36,646 bases of DNA from Neobacillus paridis (lineage in GTDB: Bacteria > Bacillota > Bacilli > Bacillales > Cytobacillaceae): assembly GCF_016765675.1 (NCBI RefSeq), contig NZ_JAESWB010000131.1:1-36646 (forward strand), read 5' to 3'. Positions 23,860 to 31,186 of this stretch are shown piece after piece; the first letter of the stretch is position 1, and each line of letters starts with the position of its first letter. The translations under genes were made by a program, and so were the position numbers. The notes under the pieces were generated by a model. The model was not told the origin of the DNA, made no database searches, and saw nothing but the letters and a program-made list of their open reading frames with translations.

Positions 23860-25383
23860 ATGAGTTTTGTGTCGAAAGGGCAAGTTTTTCAATATGATGT
23901 TGTGGTGATTGGCGGGGGATTGGCCGCACTGACGGCGGCCATTTCTGCCAAAGAAGCAGGTACAGCCGTTGCCATAATCACAAAGGGAAAAGCCGGGATG
24001 GGCGGCTCGTCCGTATTAACAAATGCTGTCTTTTCTGCAATCTTCTCACCAGGTGATACGCCTGAACAGTTTTTACAAGATATGATCGTTGGCAGCAGGT
24101 ATTTAACGCATCAAAGGCTGGCAAAGATATTGGCAGAAGAATGTACATATAGGGTAAATGAACTGGAAACAAAATATCGAATCAATTTGGAACGGGAACG
24201 GAAAATTGCGACACCTGGCCATGCTTTTCCAAGACGGGTTTATGCCGGAAATGGACAGGGAAGAAATGTCACCACCGCAATGCGGGACTATGCCCGGGAA
24301 ATTGGGGTTGTTTTTCACGAACAGGCCTCATTAGTGGAGTTACTTCAAGATAATGGTACCGTTTGCGGTGTGACTTTTGACATGGAAAAAGAGCGGGTTG
24401 TAGCCTATTCAGCTGCGGTCATTCTGGCGACGGGCGGATTTGGCGGATTGTATGATTCGACCGATAACCCAAGAGATGTCACCGGGGAAGGAATCGGACT
24501 GGCGTTTCGACACGGGGCCAAGCTGATAGATATGGAATTTGTCCAATTTTATCCTTACCGATTGAAAACGCCGGCTAATATTGATGTGTTGACAAAGATT
24601 TTTGGCAAAGGGGCAATCCTTGTCAATGAGGAGAACGAACGCTTTATGGATAAGTACCCGAGACAGGAGCTGGAAACAAGAGACGTATTATGTTATGCGA
24701 TGTATCAACAAAAAAAAGTGCTGCTTGATTTTTCACATCTATCTAAAGAAGATTTGCAGCAGGACAGCCCGCAGCTTTACCGCCTTTATCAAAAAGGCTA
24801 TACGGGCGACTGGGTGATGCAGCCTGTTCAGCATTACTGTATGGGTGGAATCCAGACGGATGAATGGGGGAGAACCGGTGTCGCTGGATTGTATGCGTGC
24901 GGCGAATGTACCGGCGGTCTTCATGGTGCAAATCGCTTAGGAGGCGGCTCACTCACTGAGATTCTTGTTTTTGGACCAAGGGTTGGACAAATGGCGGCGA
25001 ATGAGACGGTGCCTTTGCCACAAAAGGAAAATCTGCCTCTGGGTAGCGAGGATCACGATGACCGTATAACGGCAGCAATGGAACAGGATATGATGAAAAC
25101 ACTGAAGGAAATCATGTGGACAAAGGTAGGCATCGAAAGATCCACTGATTCGTTGGTGGAAGCGGCAACCCAACTGGCGGCAATGCTGGCACAAATTGAA
25201 ACCGCAGATGGCAGCAAGGCGAAACAACTGGCAGACAAAATTCGCGTTGCCTGGGCCGCAGCTTATGCCGGCTCCTTAAGAAAAGAAAGCCGCGGCGCCC
25301 ACAGACTACAAAATATAACTGAAGAAAAAAAGGAATGGGAAAAGAACATCGTGATTGAAAAGAGTACCTTTATTGGTGCCTGA
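23860..25383 (+). CDS. FAD-binding protein, fumarate reductase / L-aspartate oxidase-like flavoprotein
   Basis: 507 residues. The FAD motif VVVIGGGLAALTAAISAKEAG lies at 14-34 (here given as GGGLAALTAA core), followed by GKAGMGGSSVLT. The conserved flavoprotein segments DMEFVQFYP, HYCMGGIQTDEWGRT (His of the substrate site) and GECTGGLHGANRLGGGSLTE are intact. The C-terminal helical domain has the expected SRGAH. No iron-sulfur or membrane-anchor partner is adjacent, so it is probably soluble and not a respiratory complex. It acts with, or in the same pathway as, the dehydrogenase 119 bp upstream. The last codons and the stop are made by a dispersed repeat (25376-25388). Confidence 0.82.
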   Translation: MSFVSKGQVFQYDVVVIGGGLAALTAAISAKEAGTAVAIITKGKAGMGGSSVLTNAVFSAIFSPGDTPEQFLQDMIVGSRYLTHQRLAKILAEECTYRVNELETKYRINLERERKIATPGHAFPRRVYAGNGQGRNVTTAMRDYAREIGVVFHEQASLVELLQDNGTVCGVTFDMEKERVVAYSAAVILATGGFGGLYDSTDNPRDVTGEGIGLAFRHGAKLIDMEFVQFYPYRLKTPANIDVLTKIFGKGAILVNEENERFMDKYPRQELETRDVLCYAMYQQKKVLLDFSHLSKEDLQQDSPQLYRLYQKGYTGDWVMQPVQHYCMGGIQTDEWGRTGVAGLYACGECTGGLHGANRLGGGSLTEILVFGPRVGQMAANETVPLPQKENLPLGSEDHDDRITAAMEQDMMKTLKEIMWTKVGIERSTDSLVEAATQLAAMLAQIETADGSKAKQLADKIRVAWAAAYAGSLRKESRGAHRLQNITEEKKEWEKNIVIEKSTFIGA

Positions 25384-25388
25384 CACCA
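25376..25388. repeat. Dispersed short palindromic repeat, copy 1
   Basis: GGTGCCTGACACC, i.e. GGTGTCAGGCACC on the minus strand. It overlaps the stop codon of the flavoprotein gene (TGA inside CCTGACACC). From memory this element is common in Bacillus genomes. A near copy lies at 27843-27856. Confidence 0.65.
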
Positions 25389-25439
25389 TTCGTGGACAAA
25401 TGTCCTCCTGGGGTGGACAGTTTGTGAATTTTTTACATA

Positions 25440-25476
25440 TAGCGTCTTTGGATTTTAAAGGCGCTATTTTCTTTAT
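25440..25476 (+). terminator. Intrinsic terminator after the flavoprotein pair
   Basis: TAGCGTCTTT (25440-25449) pairs with AAAGGCGCTA (25457-25466, one G-T pair), followed by TTTTCTTTATCTTT. It sits before the LysM/M14 gene and ends the upstream transcript. Confidence 0.75.
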
Positions 25477-25526
25477 CTTTGCATACATTGAAAATAATAA
25501 AATTAATGAACAGGAGGAGATCCTCC

Positions 25527-26717
25527 ATGGAGATCACTGTCAGGCACGGTGATTCATTATCGTACTATAGCCAGTTGTTTACGATATCGCTTCCCCTCAT
25601 CATTGATTCCAATCCAAAGCTGCATCTGGACCAGCTGCCAATTGGGCAGAAGATCATTATTCCGGGATTTATGGTCAAGGATTATCAGATACAACAAAAT
25701 GATACCATTTTGACGATTGCCCAAAAACAAAATTTACCTCTCGATGGCTTGTATTTAGTGAATCCAGAGATCAACCCAGATCATTTACAGACGGGACAGA
25801 TCATTCATATTCCGCAACGGATAACGGAGAGAGTGGTTCAAGGCAAACAAAATTACGATTATCATGTCTTGAAAAAGGACCTAAAACGATTGCAGCAGAT
25901 TTATCCATTTATCCGTGTTTCCGCAATCGGACAATCTGTGCTGGGAAGAGAAATTCCGGAAGTTAGGGTCGGTAATGGCGGTAAAAAAATTCACTATAAT
26001 GGCTCATTTCACGCCAATGAGTGGATTACGACGGCGGTGCTGCTGACATGTTTGAATGACTATCTTTTATCATTAACGAATCATACCCCAATTGGCGGTG
26101 TCGAGACTCCCAGACTATACACGGAAACGTCATTGTCACTGGTTCCCATGGTCAATCCGGACGGTGTTAATCTTGTCTTACACGGGCTGCCGGACAACGA
26201 ACGGTGGCGAACCCGAGTACTGGAGCTAAACCAAGGCAGCTTAGACTTTACCGGCTGGAAGGCCAATATTAACGGGGTTGATTTAAATGATCAATTTCCT
26301 GCCAACTGGGAAGGGGAAAGAGTACGGAACCAAAAGCAGCCGGGACCGCGGGATTATGGCGGCAAGAAGCCGTTAACAGAGCCGGAAGCAATCGCAATGG
26401 CGGAGCTGACGAGGCAGCGTGACTTTTCAAAAGTTCTGGCATTTCATACCCAGGGGGAAGAGATGTATTGGGGATTTGAAAATCTGGAACCGCCCGAATC
26501 GGAAACAATTGTTCAGGAGTTCAGTCGTGTGAGCGGTTATGCCCCGGTTAAAAATATTGAAAGCTATGCCGGGTACAAGGACTGGTTCATCCAGGAGTGG
26601 CGCCGGCCAGGCTTTACGATTGAGCTTGGCAATGGAGTTAATCCGCTGCCGCTCGAGCAATTTGATAAAATCCAGCAGCAAGCACTGGGAATCTTTCTCG
26701 CCGGGCTGTATATGTAA
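25527..26717 (+). CDS. LysM/M14 peptidoglycan peptidase, gamma-D-glutamyl-diaminopimelate endopeptidase I type
   Basis: 396 residues: two LysM domains (about 2-46 and 51-97, e.g. DYQIQQNDTILTIAQKQNLP) that bind peptidoglycan, then an M14 zinc carboxypeptidase domain. Zinc ligands are in FHANEW (162-165, H and E) and probably the His of LAFHTQGEE; the catalytic Glu is in FTIELGNG. NPDGVNL is the usual substrate-binding segment. The arrangement equals the endopeptidase I that cuts the D-Glu to diaminopimelate bond of muropeptides. No signal peptide is seen, as in that enzyme, which acts in the spore mother cell or in recycling. ATG at 25527 follows AGGAGG; the longer frame from 25479 does not. 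Confidence 0.87.
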   Translation: MEITVRHGDSLSYYSQLFTISLPLIIDSNPKLHLDQLPIGQKIIIPGFMVKDYQIQQNDTILTIAQKQNLPLDGLYLVNPEINPDHLQTGQIIHIPQRITERVVQGKQNYDYHVLKKDLKRLQQIYPFIRVSAIGQSVLGREIPEVRVGNGGKKIHYNGSFHANEWITTAVLLTCLNDYLLSLTNHTPIGGVETPRLYTETSLSLVPMVNPDGVNLVLHGLPDNERWRTRVLELNQGSLDFTGWKANINGVDLNDQFPANWEGERVRNQKQPGPRDYGGKKPLTEPEAIAMAELTRQRDFSKVLAFHTQGEEMYWGFENLEPPESETIVQEFSRVSGYAPVKNIESYAGYKDWFIQEWRRPGFTIELGNGVNPLPLEQFDKIQQQALGIFLAGLYM

Positions 26718-26739
26718 AAAGAAAAGCTTTAAAAATATC

Positions 26740-26807
26740 TTGACAAAAATTAATTTTTATGCTAAAATATAAATTTTATTGACAATATAATTCCCCTAAT
26801 TTATGAT
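26740..26807 (+). promoter_or_regulatory. Two tandem SigA promoters of the methyltransferase gene
   Basis: P1: TTGACA (26740-26745), 17 bp, TAAAAT (26763-26768). P2: TTGACA (26779-26784), 17 bp, TATGAT (26802-26807). Both are near consensus. P1 would start near 26775 and P2 near 26814. Confidence 0.8.
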
Positions 26808-26808
26808 G

Positions 26809-26845
26809 GACTCCTGGCCACCATTTGGCTGGGAGTCTCTATTTT
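26809..26845 (+). terminator. Terminator-like hairpin in the methyltransferase leader
   Basis: GACTCC and GGCC pair with GGC and GGAGTC (arms 26809-26819 and 26827-26836, with bulges), followed by TCTATTTTT. It lies after promoter P1 and about at the P2 start, before the GGGGGAG ribosome binding site, so it could attenuate P1 transcripts or simply end the peptidase transcript. Confidence 0.6.
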
Positions 26846-26862
26846 TAAAAGGGGGAGTTTTT

Positions 26863-27780
26863 TTGGAAAAAAATAAGGGGAGTTTAACGGCCTTAGTTAG
26901 CTGTTTTGCCAGAGGATATCATACATCGAAAAGCCAAAAGCCGATTTTTCAGGATCCAGTTGCCAATTCCCTTTTGCTTGATGAAGAAAAACAATTAATC
27001 GCCGCGAATTGGGCAAATGCCATTCATTTTTTTGATCAGGAGAGAGGTGAAACGTTGCCGACCTTTGCTGAAAAGCTGGAATGGGTGATGAATAACCAGA
27101 CGATTCCACAGCTGGTTAGCCGCTCAAGATATGCAGAAGATGGCCTTATGCAAGCCATTAATCGCGGTGTCCGGCAATATGTGATATTAGGTGCTGGCTT
27201 AGACACGTTTGCCTTCCGCCAAGAAAACCTTCCTCATGATTTTACCATCTTTGAAGTAGACCATCCTGCCACACAGGCCTTTAAACGTAACCGGCTTAAT
27301 GAATTGGGAATGGACATTCCGGCAAATTTGAAATTTGTTCCAGTTGATTTTACAACCGATTCATTTGTTGCGGAACTTAAGAAGGCCGGCTATGATGAGC
27401 AAAAGCAAAGCTATTTTAGCCTTCTCGGCGTTGTGATGTACCTGGGAAAAAGGGACTTTCTCAGGCTCCTATCGGCCGTATCCAATCTTGCGGTAGCCGG
27501 AAGCTCCTTTGTATTTGATTACCTGGATCATAGTGCTTTTGATGAAAAAACTGCTGCCAGGAAAATGACCCAGATGCGGCAAATCACCGCCAGTACTGGT
27601 GAACCAATTATTACAAGCTTTGACTCGTTTGAGCTCGACCAAGAATTGCAGGATTGCGGTATGTTGGTGTATGAAAATCTCGCTCCAGCCAATATCGAAG
27701 AAATGTATTTTTCCGACCGACAAGACGACTTGCATGCCTTCGATCACTTTCATTTTGCCCATTTAGCGGTGCACAAATAA
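26863..27780 (+). CDS. Class I SAM-dependent methyltransferase, LCMT/PPM family
   Basis: 305 residues. SAM-binding motif VILGAGLDTFAFR (107-119), the acidic motif FEVDHPATQAFKRNRL, KFVPVDF and GVVMYL are those of the leucine-carboxyl-methyltransferase-like family (PF04072), which in bacteria includes O-methyltransferases for polyketides and small acids. Substrate unknown. TTG at 26863 is chosen with GGGGGAG about 8 bases upstream. An ATG at 26803 opens the same frame but would lie inside the -10 box and the leader hairpin. Confidence 0.82.
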   Translation: MEKNKGSLTALVSCFARGYHTSKSQKPIFQDPVANSLLLDEEKQLIAANWANAIHFFDQERGETLPTFAEKLEWVMNNQTIPQLVSRSRYAEDGLMQAINRGVRQYVILGAGLDTFAFRQENLPHDFTIFEVDHPATQAFKRNRLNELGMDIPANLKFVPVDFTTDSFVAELKKAGYDEQKQSYFSLLGVVMYLGKRDFLRLLSAVSNLAVAGSSFVFDYLDHSAFDEKTAARKMTQMRQITASTGEPIITSFDSFELDQELQDCGMLVYENLAPANIEEMYFSDRQDDLHAFDHFHFAHLAVHK

Positions 27781-27788
27781 TCAGTCGA

Positions 27789-27821
27789 AACATCGTTCAG
27801 ACTTTCTGAGCGATGTTTTTT
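27789..27821 (+). terminator. Terminator of the methyltransferase gene
   Basis: AACATCGTTCAG (27789-27800) pairs with CTGAGCGATGTT (27806-27817), followed by a T-run to 27821. Confidence 0.88.
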
Positions 27822-27842
27822 ACATATTCGGCTAAGCACAAT

Positions 27843-27856
27843 GGTGTCGAGGCACC
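27843..27856. repeat. Dispersed short palindromic repeat, copy 2
   Basis: GGTGTCGAGGCACC matches the minus-strand form of the element at 25376-25388 (GGTGTCAGGCACC) with one extra base. It lies between the methyltransferase terminator and the two-component operon. Confidence 0.5.
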
Positions 27857-27940
27857 AGCGAAATTATTAAGTCATTATAAAAAATCCAAACTTTATAAAT
27901 TTCTCAATTATAATGGAGTGGAAAGGAAGAGGAAGGAAAG

Positions 27941-28651
27941 ATGGAGAAATCAGAGAATCTGTTGTTAGTTGAAGACGATAAAGAAATAGCGCGTATTGTT
28001 TGCGATCATTTGCGAAAGGAAGGGTATCGTGTAACCTGGGCTTCTACGGGCAAGGAGGGCTGGGAGGATTTTAAGCTGGACACTTACGACCTTGTCTTGG
28101 TTGACTTAATGCTTCCGGAAATGGATGGATTCACACTTTGCAAAACAATCCGGCTGGAAAGTGATGTTCCCTTGCTAATCGTTAGTGCCCGAGCCGAAGA
28201 CGAAAGCAAAATTCGTGGCCTGGACTTGGGGGCTGATGACTATTTGACCAAACCGTTTAGCCTTGAGGAGCTTAGCGCCCGCATTAACTCTCATTTACGA
28301 AGGTTTCGCCGCTATTTACATAAACAACATGGAAAAAATCGCATCCGTTATTCAAACGGCTTAACGATTGATTTTACAAACGAAATGGTGTACTTAAATG
28401 AATCTTTAGTGCAGCTGACGGCGAAAGAACTGGATTTGTTATTTCTTCTTGCCAAAAATCCGTTCCACATTTTTACGAAAGCCGAGCTTTACGAACATAT
28501 TTGGCAGCAGCAGAACATGGATGGCAACAATACTGTTACGGTTCACATTAAAAGCCTGCGGGCAAAATTACATGATGAAACCCGTTCGGCAAAATTCATC
28601 CAGACTGTTTGGGGGGCAGGCTACCGTTTTATAGGAGAGCAGCTTTCATGA
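27941..28651 (+). CDS. OmpR/PhoB family response regulator
   Basis: 236 residues. The receiver domain (5-118) has the acidic pair in VEDD, the phospho-acceptor D55 in VLVDLMLPEMDG, and K in YLTKPF. The C-terminal winged-helix domain (about 140-232) has LTAKELDLLFLLAKNP and NTVTVHIKSLRAKL, then VWGAGYRF, typical of OmpR DNA-binding domains. It overlaps the kinase gene by 4 bp (ATGA). It starts the four-gene envelope operon; a TATAAT -10 lies at 27909-27914, without a clear -35, suggesting activator dependence. Confidence 0.92.
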   Translation: MEKSENLLLVEDDKEIARIVCDHLRKEGYRVTWASTGKEGWEDFKLDTYDLVLVDLMLPEMDGFTLCKTIRLESDVPLLIVSARAEDESKIRGLDLGADDYLTKPFSLEELSARINSHLRRFRRYLHKQHGKNRIRYSNGLTIDFTNEMVYLNESLVQLTAKELDLLFLLAKNPFHIFTKAELYEHIWQQQNMDGNNTVTVHIKSLRAKLHDETRSAKFIQTVWGAGYRFIGEQLS

Positions 28652-30114
28652 AAATTAAATATTGGCTCATGATCAGTTATTTTGTTGTGATGCTTTTACC
28701 GGTGGCTGGTCTTTATTTTCTCTATGTCAGCATCAGCAGCCTGGATCAGAAACAGGATTTTCTCGAATATATCGATATTTCCAAAAGGCTGTCTGAGCTG
28801 GAACCCAGGCTTGAAAAACCAAGTTTATATGCTGTACAGCCAATCGAAAACTATTCGTCAGTAGAAAAGTTGGCAAACAAGTCTACGAAAATATCATTGT
28901 ACCGGCCGGATGGTGTCATGGTCTACACCTCCTTAAGCGACCCGGCTTCCCGCTTGTATCAAGAAAATACTGAGCAACTGTATAAAAACTTGAATGAAAT
29001 CGAGAAGCATTACCGGACTTATACGGTTAAGAAACCTGTCTTGCATGACGGGCAGATCATCGGTATTTATGAAGTGACCTTTGGCCGTAAAGAATGGGTC
29101 GAGGGGGTTAACAATCGTTATCTTTTATTGGGAACTCTGTTTGGCGCTTTCTTTCTGTTAATTTATTTTGTTGTTGTCGTCCTCCTCAACCGCAAATTAA
29201 ACCGGCCGTTGCAGCACTTAAGGATGGAGATGACGGCATTTGCACAAGGCCAAGCTTGTCAAAAACCATACAGGGAATCAAAGGATGAAATCGGCGAGTT
29301 AGTAAGTCATTTTCGAAAAATGAAGCAGCAGATTGAACAGACCCAACAGGAATTGGCGAAGCAGTATAAAGAAAAGGAGTACATTGTCGCCGCACTTTCC
29401 CATGATTTAAAAACCCCGTTAACGGTTATCCGCGCTTATTCTGAGGCCTTGCAGAATGAAAACACGTTAACCGATCAGGAAAAGCGGGAATACAAGGAAA
29501 TTTTATTTGAAAAGCTCGAATACATGAAGCAAATGTTGGATGATTTATCAATGTACACGTCTTTGCAATCGTCGCAGCAAGAGATCGAATTGGTCGAGGT
29601 CGATGGCGAGGAATTTTTCGAGATGCTGCTTTCCGGTTACGAAGAACCATGCTGCAAAAAAAGAATTCCCCTGACGGTTCAACAATCAGTAGAAGGGCTT
29701 TATGAAGTGGATCCCAAGCAAATGGTACGCATCGTCGATAATATTATGGGGAATGCCATTCGCCACACCGAATCCGACCACCATATATGGCTTGCGGCAG
29801 TCTCAAGTTCGACACCGCTGCCAGAATGGGTCTTCCCGCCTTTTAGTACACAAGTAAACCAATGGCGTGAGGACGGAACAGTGATTCTGATCCAAAACCA
29901 AGGAAAAGCAATCGCTACTGAGCAACAGGAAAGTGTGTTTGAACCATTTGTACAGGCAGAGGGAGCGAGAGGACTTGGCGGCAGTTCCGGACTTGGCCTG
30001 AGCATCGCCAAAATGTTGATAGAAAAACACGAAGGAAAAATTAAACTCTGGTCAGCGAGCGGATACGGAACACTGGTCGCTTGCTGGATCAAAGAAAGAG
30101 GGCATGAGAGTTGA
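28648..30114 (+). CDS. Membrane sensor histidine kinase (HAMP, HisKA)
   Basis: 488 residues. Helix 1 (about 5-28), an extracellular sensor of about 130 residues, helix 2 (about 158-181), HAMP (about 182-235), HisKA with H252 in ALSHDLKTPLTVIRAYSEAL, and the ATPase domain with N-box NIMGNAIRH and GSSGLGLSIAK. ATG at 28648 has AGGAG 8 bases upstream and overlaps the regulator stop. The extracellular part may sense the lipoprotein or the envelope state. The stop overlaps the TTG start of the lipoprotein gene (TTGA). Confidence 0.92.
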   Translation: MKIKYWLMISYFVVMLLPVAGLYFLYVSISSLDQKQDFLEYIDISKRLSELEPRLEKPSLYAVQPIENYSSVEKLANKSTKISLYRPDGVMVYTSLSDPASRLYQENTEQLYKNLNEIEKHYRTYTVKKPVLHDGQIIGIYEVTFGRKEWVEGVNNRYLLLGTLFGAFFLLIYFVVVVLLNRKLNRPLQHLRMEMTAFAQGQACQKPYRESKDEIGELVSHFRKMKQQIEQTQQELAKQYKEKEYIVAALSHDLKTPLTVIRAYSEALQNENTLTDQEKREYKEILFEKLEYMKQMLDDLSMYTSLQSSQQEIELVEVDGEEFFEMLLSGYEEPCCKKRIPLTVQQSVEGLYEVDPKQMVRIVDNIMGNAIRHTESDHHIWLAAVSSSTPLPEWVFPPFSTQVNQWREDGTVILIQNQGKAIATEQQESVFEPFVQAEGARGLGGSSGLGLSIAKMLIEKHEGKIKLWSASGYGTLVACWIKERGHES

Positions 30115-31178
30115 AAACAAAAAGTATAATGATAAGTTTACTGTTAGTTTTAGGCATATTATCAGGATGTAAGGGGGAATTAACCGTGTCAGCAGAGGAA
30201 ATTGTGTCAAAGGTTTTAGCTGAAAAAGGCGATAGTAACTCCTACTACGCGGAAGGAACCATGAAGGTGACCTCAAGCGGTAAAACAAAAGAACATATCT
30301 ATTTTAAAGAGTATGCCGGAAGCGATGGCAAGAGAAAGATGGTCTCTACCAATCTTCCGAAAAAAAACCATCAAGCTTATGCGGTCAATGATGGAAAACA
30401 GCTGATTACTTATGAAACGGGAAGCAAGAAAGCCTATAGCATGGATTTATCGGATCAAGAACTACCGACGATGACGCATAAAGAACAAATGACAACCATG
30501 CTGGAAGCGATGAAGGACACCCATACGAAAAAAATCGTCGGTGAGGAAAAAATCCACGGATTTAACACCTATCACATTAAGTTAACCGCAAAGGAAAAGG
30601 AAAATCTTCTGGGTGATATGGAATTATGGATTGATCAAAAAACATGGTTTATGGTGAAATTAACGTCTCAGGTCGGAGACGAAAAAACAGAAATGGAGTA
30701 CAAGAAGATTGACTTTTCACCGAAGTTCACCGCCGATACGTTTAAACTGAAACTACCGGAAAATGTAAAAATCACCCCGATGGAGTCGGAAATCGGTAGC
30801 AAAACTGGTTCAATTTCCGACGCCGAAAAAGCGTTGGGAAAACCGTTTTTGATTTTTAAAGATTTAACAGTGGATAAAGTCGAAATCGATGAACTCAAAG
30901 GCGAAGTGAATCGCACGGAGATTACCGTGAACTACATGAAGCAAAATATCCCTGTCCTTACCGTCTCGATTTTTCCAACACCGGAAGGAAAGGGTATGGC
31001 GATTAAGAAAGGAAAATGGACCGTTCGCGGACAGAATGCGGAATATGAAAAGGTCATTAATGGGCTGATGTGGGATGAAGCAGGGCTGCGCTATTCGCTG
31101 ATGATCCTGAATCCTGATTTAAAAATGGAGAAAGTGATTGAAATGACGAAACAAATGAAGCTTAGCTCAGAAAAGTAG
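30111..31178 (+). CDS. LolA-like lipoprotein, putative envelope sensor partner
   Basis: 355 residues. The signal peptide ends in LSGC with C20 as the lipidation site, so it is anchored on the outer face of the membrane. The body (about 30-220) alternates beta strands as in LolA/RseB-like carrier proteins (YYAEGTMKVTSSGKTKEHIY, MELWIDQKTWFMVKL). The C-terminal roughly 110 residues (LGKPFLIFKDLTVDKVEID and after) form a separate beta-rich domain. RseB-like proteins bind lipid or misfolded envelope components and tune signalling; a similar role with the adjacent kinase is inferred. TTG start overlaps the kinase stop. Only 8 bp separate it from the protease gene. Confidence 0.78.
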   Translation: MKTKSIMISLLLVLGILSGCKGELTVSAEEIVSKVLAEKGDSNSYYAEGTMKVTSSGKTKEHIYFKEYAGSDGKRKMVSTNLPKKNHQAYAVNDGKQLITYETGSKKAYSMDLSDQELPTMTHKEQMTTMLEAMKDTHTKKIVGEEKIHGFNTYHIKLTAKEKENLLGDMELWIDQKTWFMVKLTSQVGDEKTEMEYKKIDFSPKFTADTFKLKLPENVKITPMESEIGSKTGSISDAEKALGKPFLIFKDLTVDKVEIDELKGEVNRTEITVNYMKQNIPVLTVSIFPTPEGKGMAIKKGKWTVRGQNAEYEKVINGLMWDEAGLRYSLMILNPDLKMEKVIEMTKQMKLSSEK

Positions 31179-31186
31179 GTGGAACG

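Noticed and set aside
26803..26862. Methyltransferase starting at ATG 26803
   Set aside because: The added residues would be encoded by the -10 box and the leader hairpin; TTG at 26863 has a proper ribosome binding site and gives the family N-terminus.
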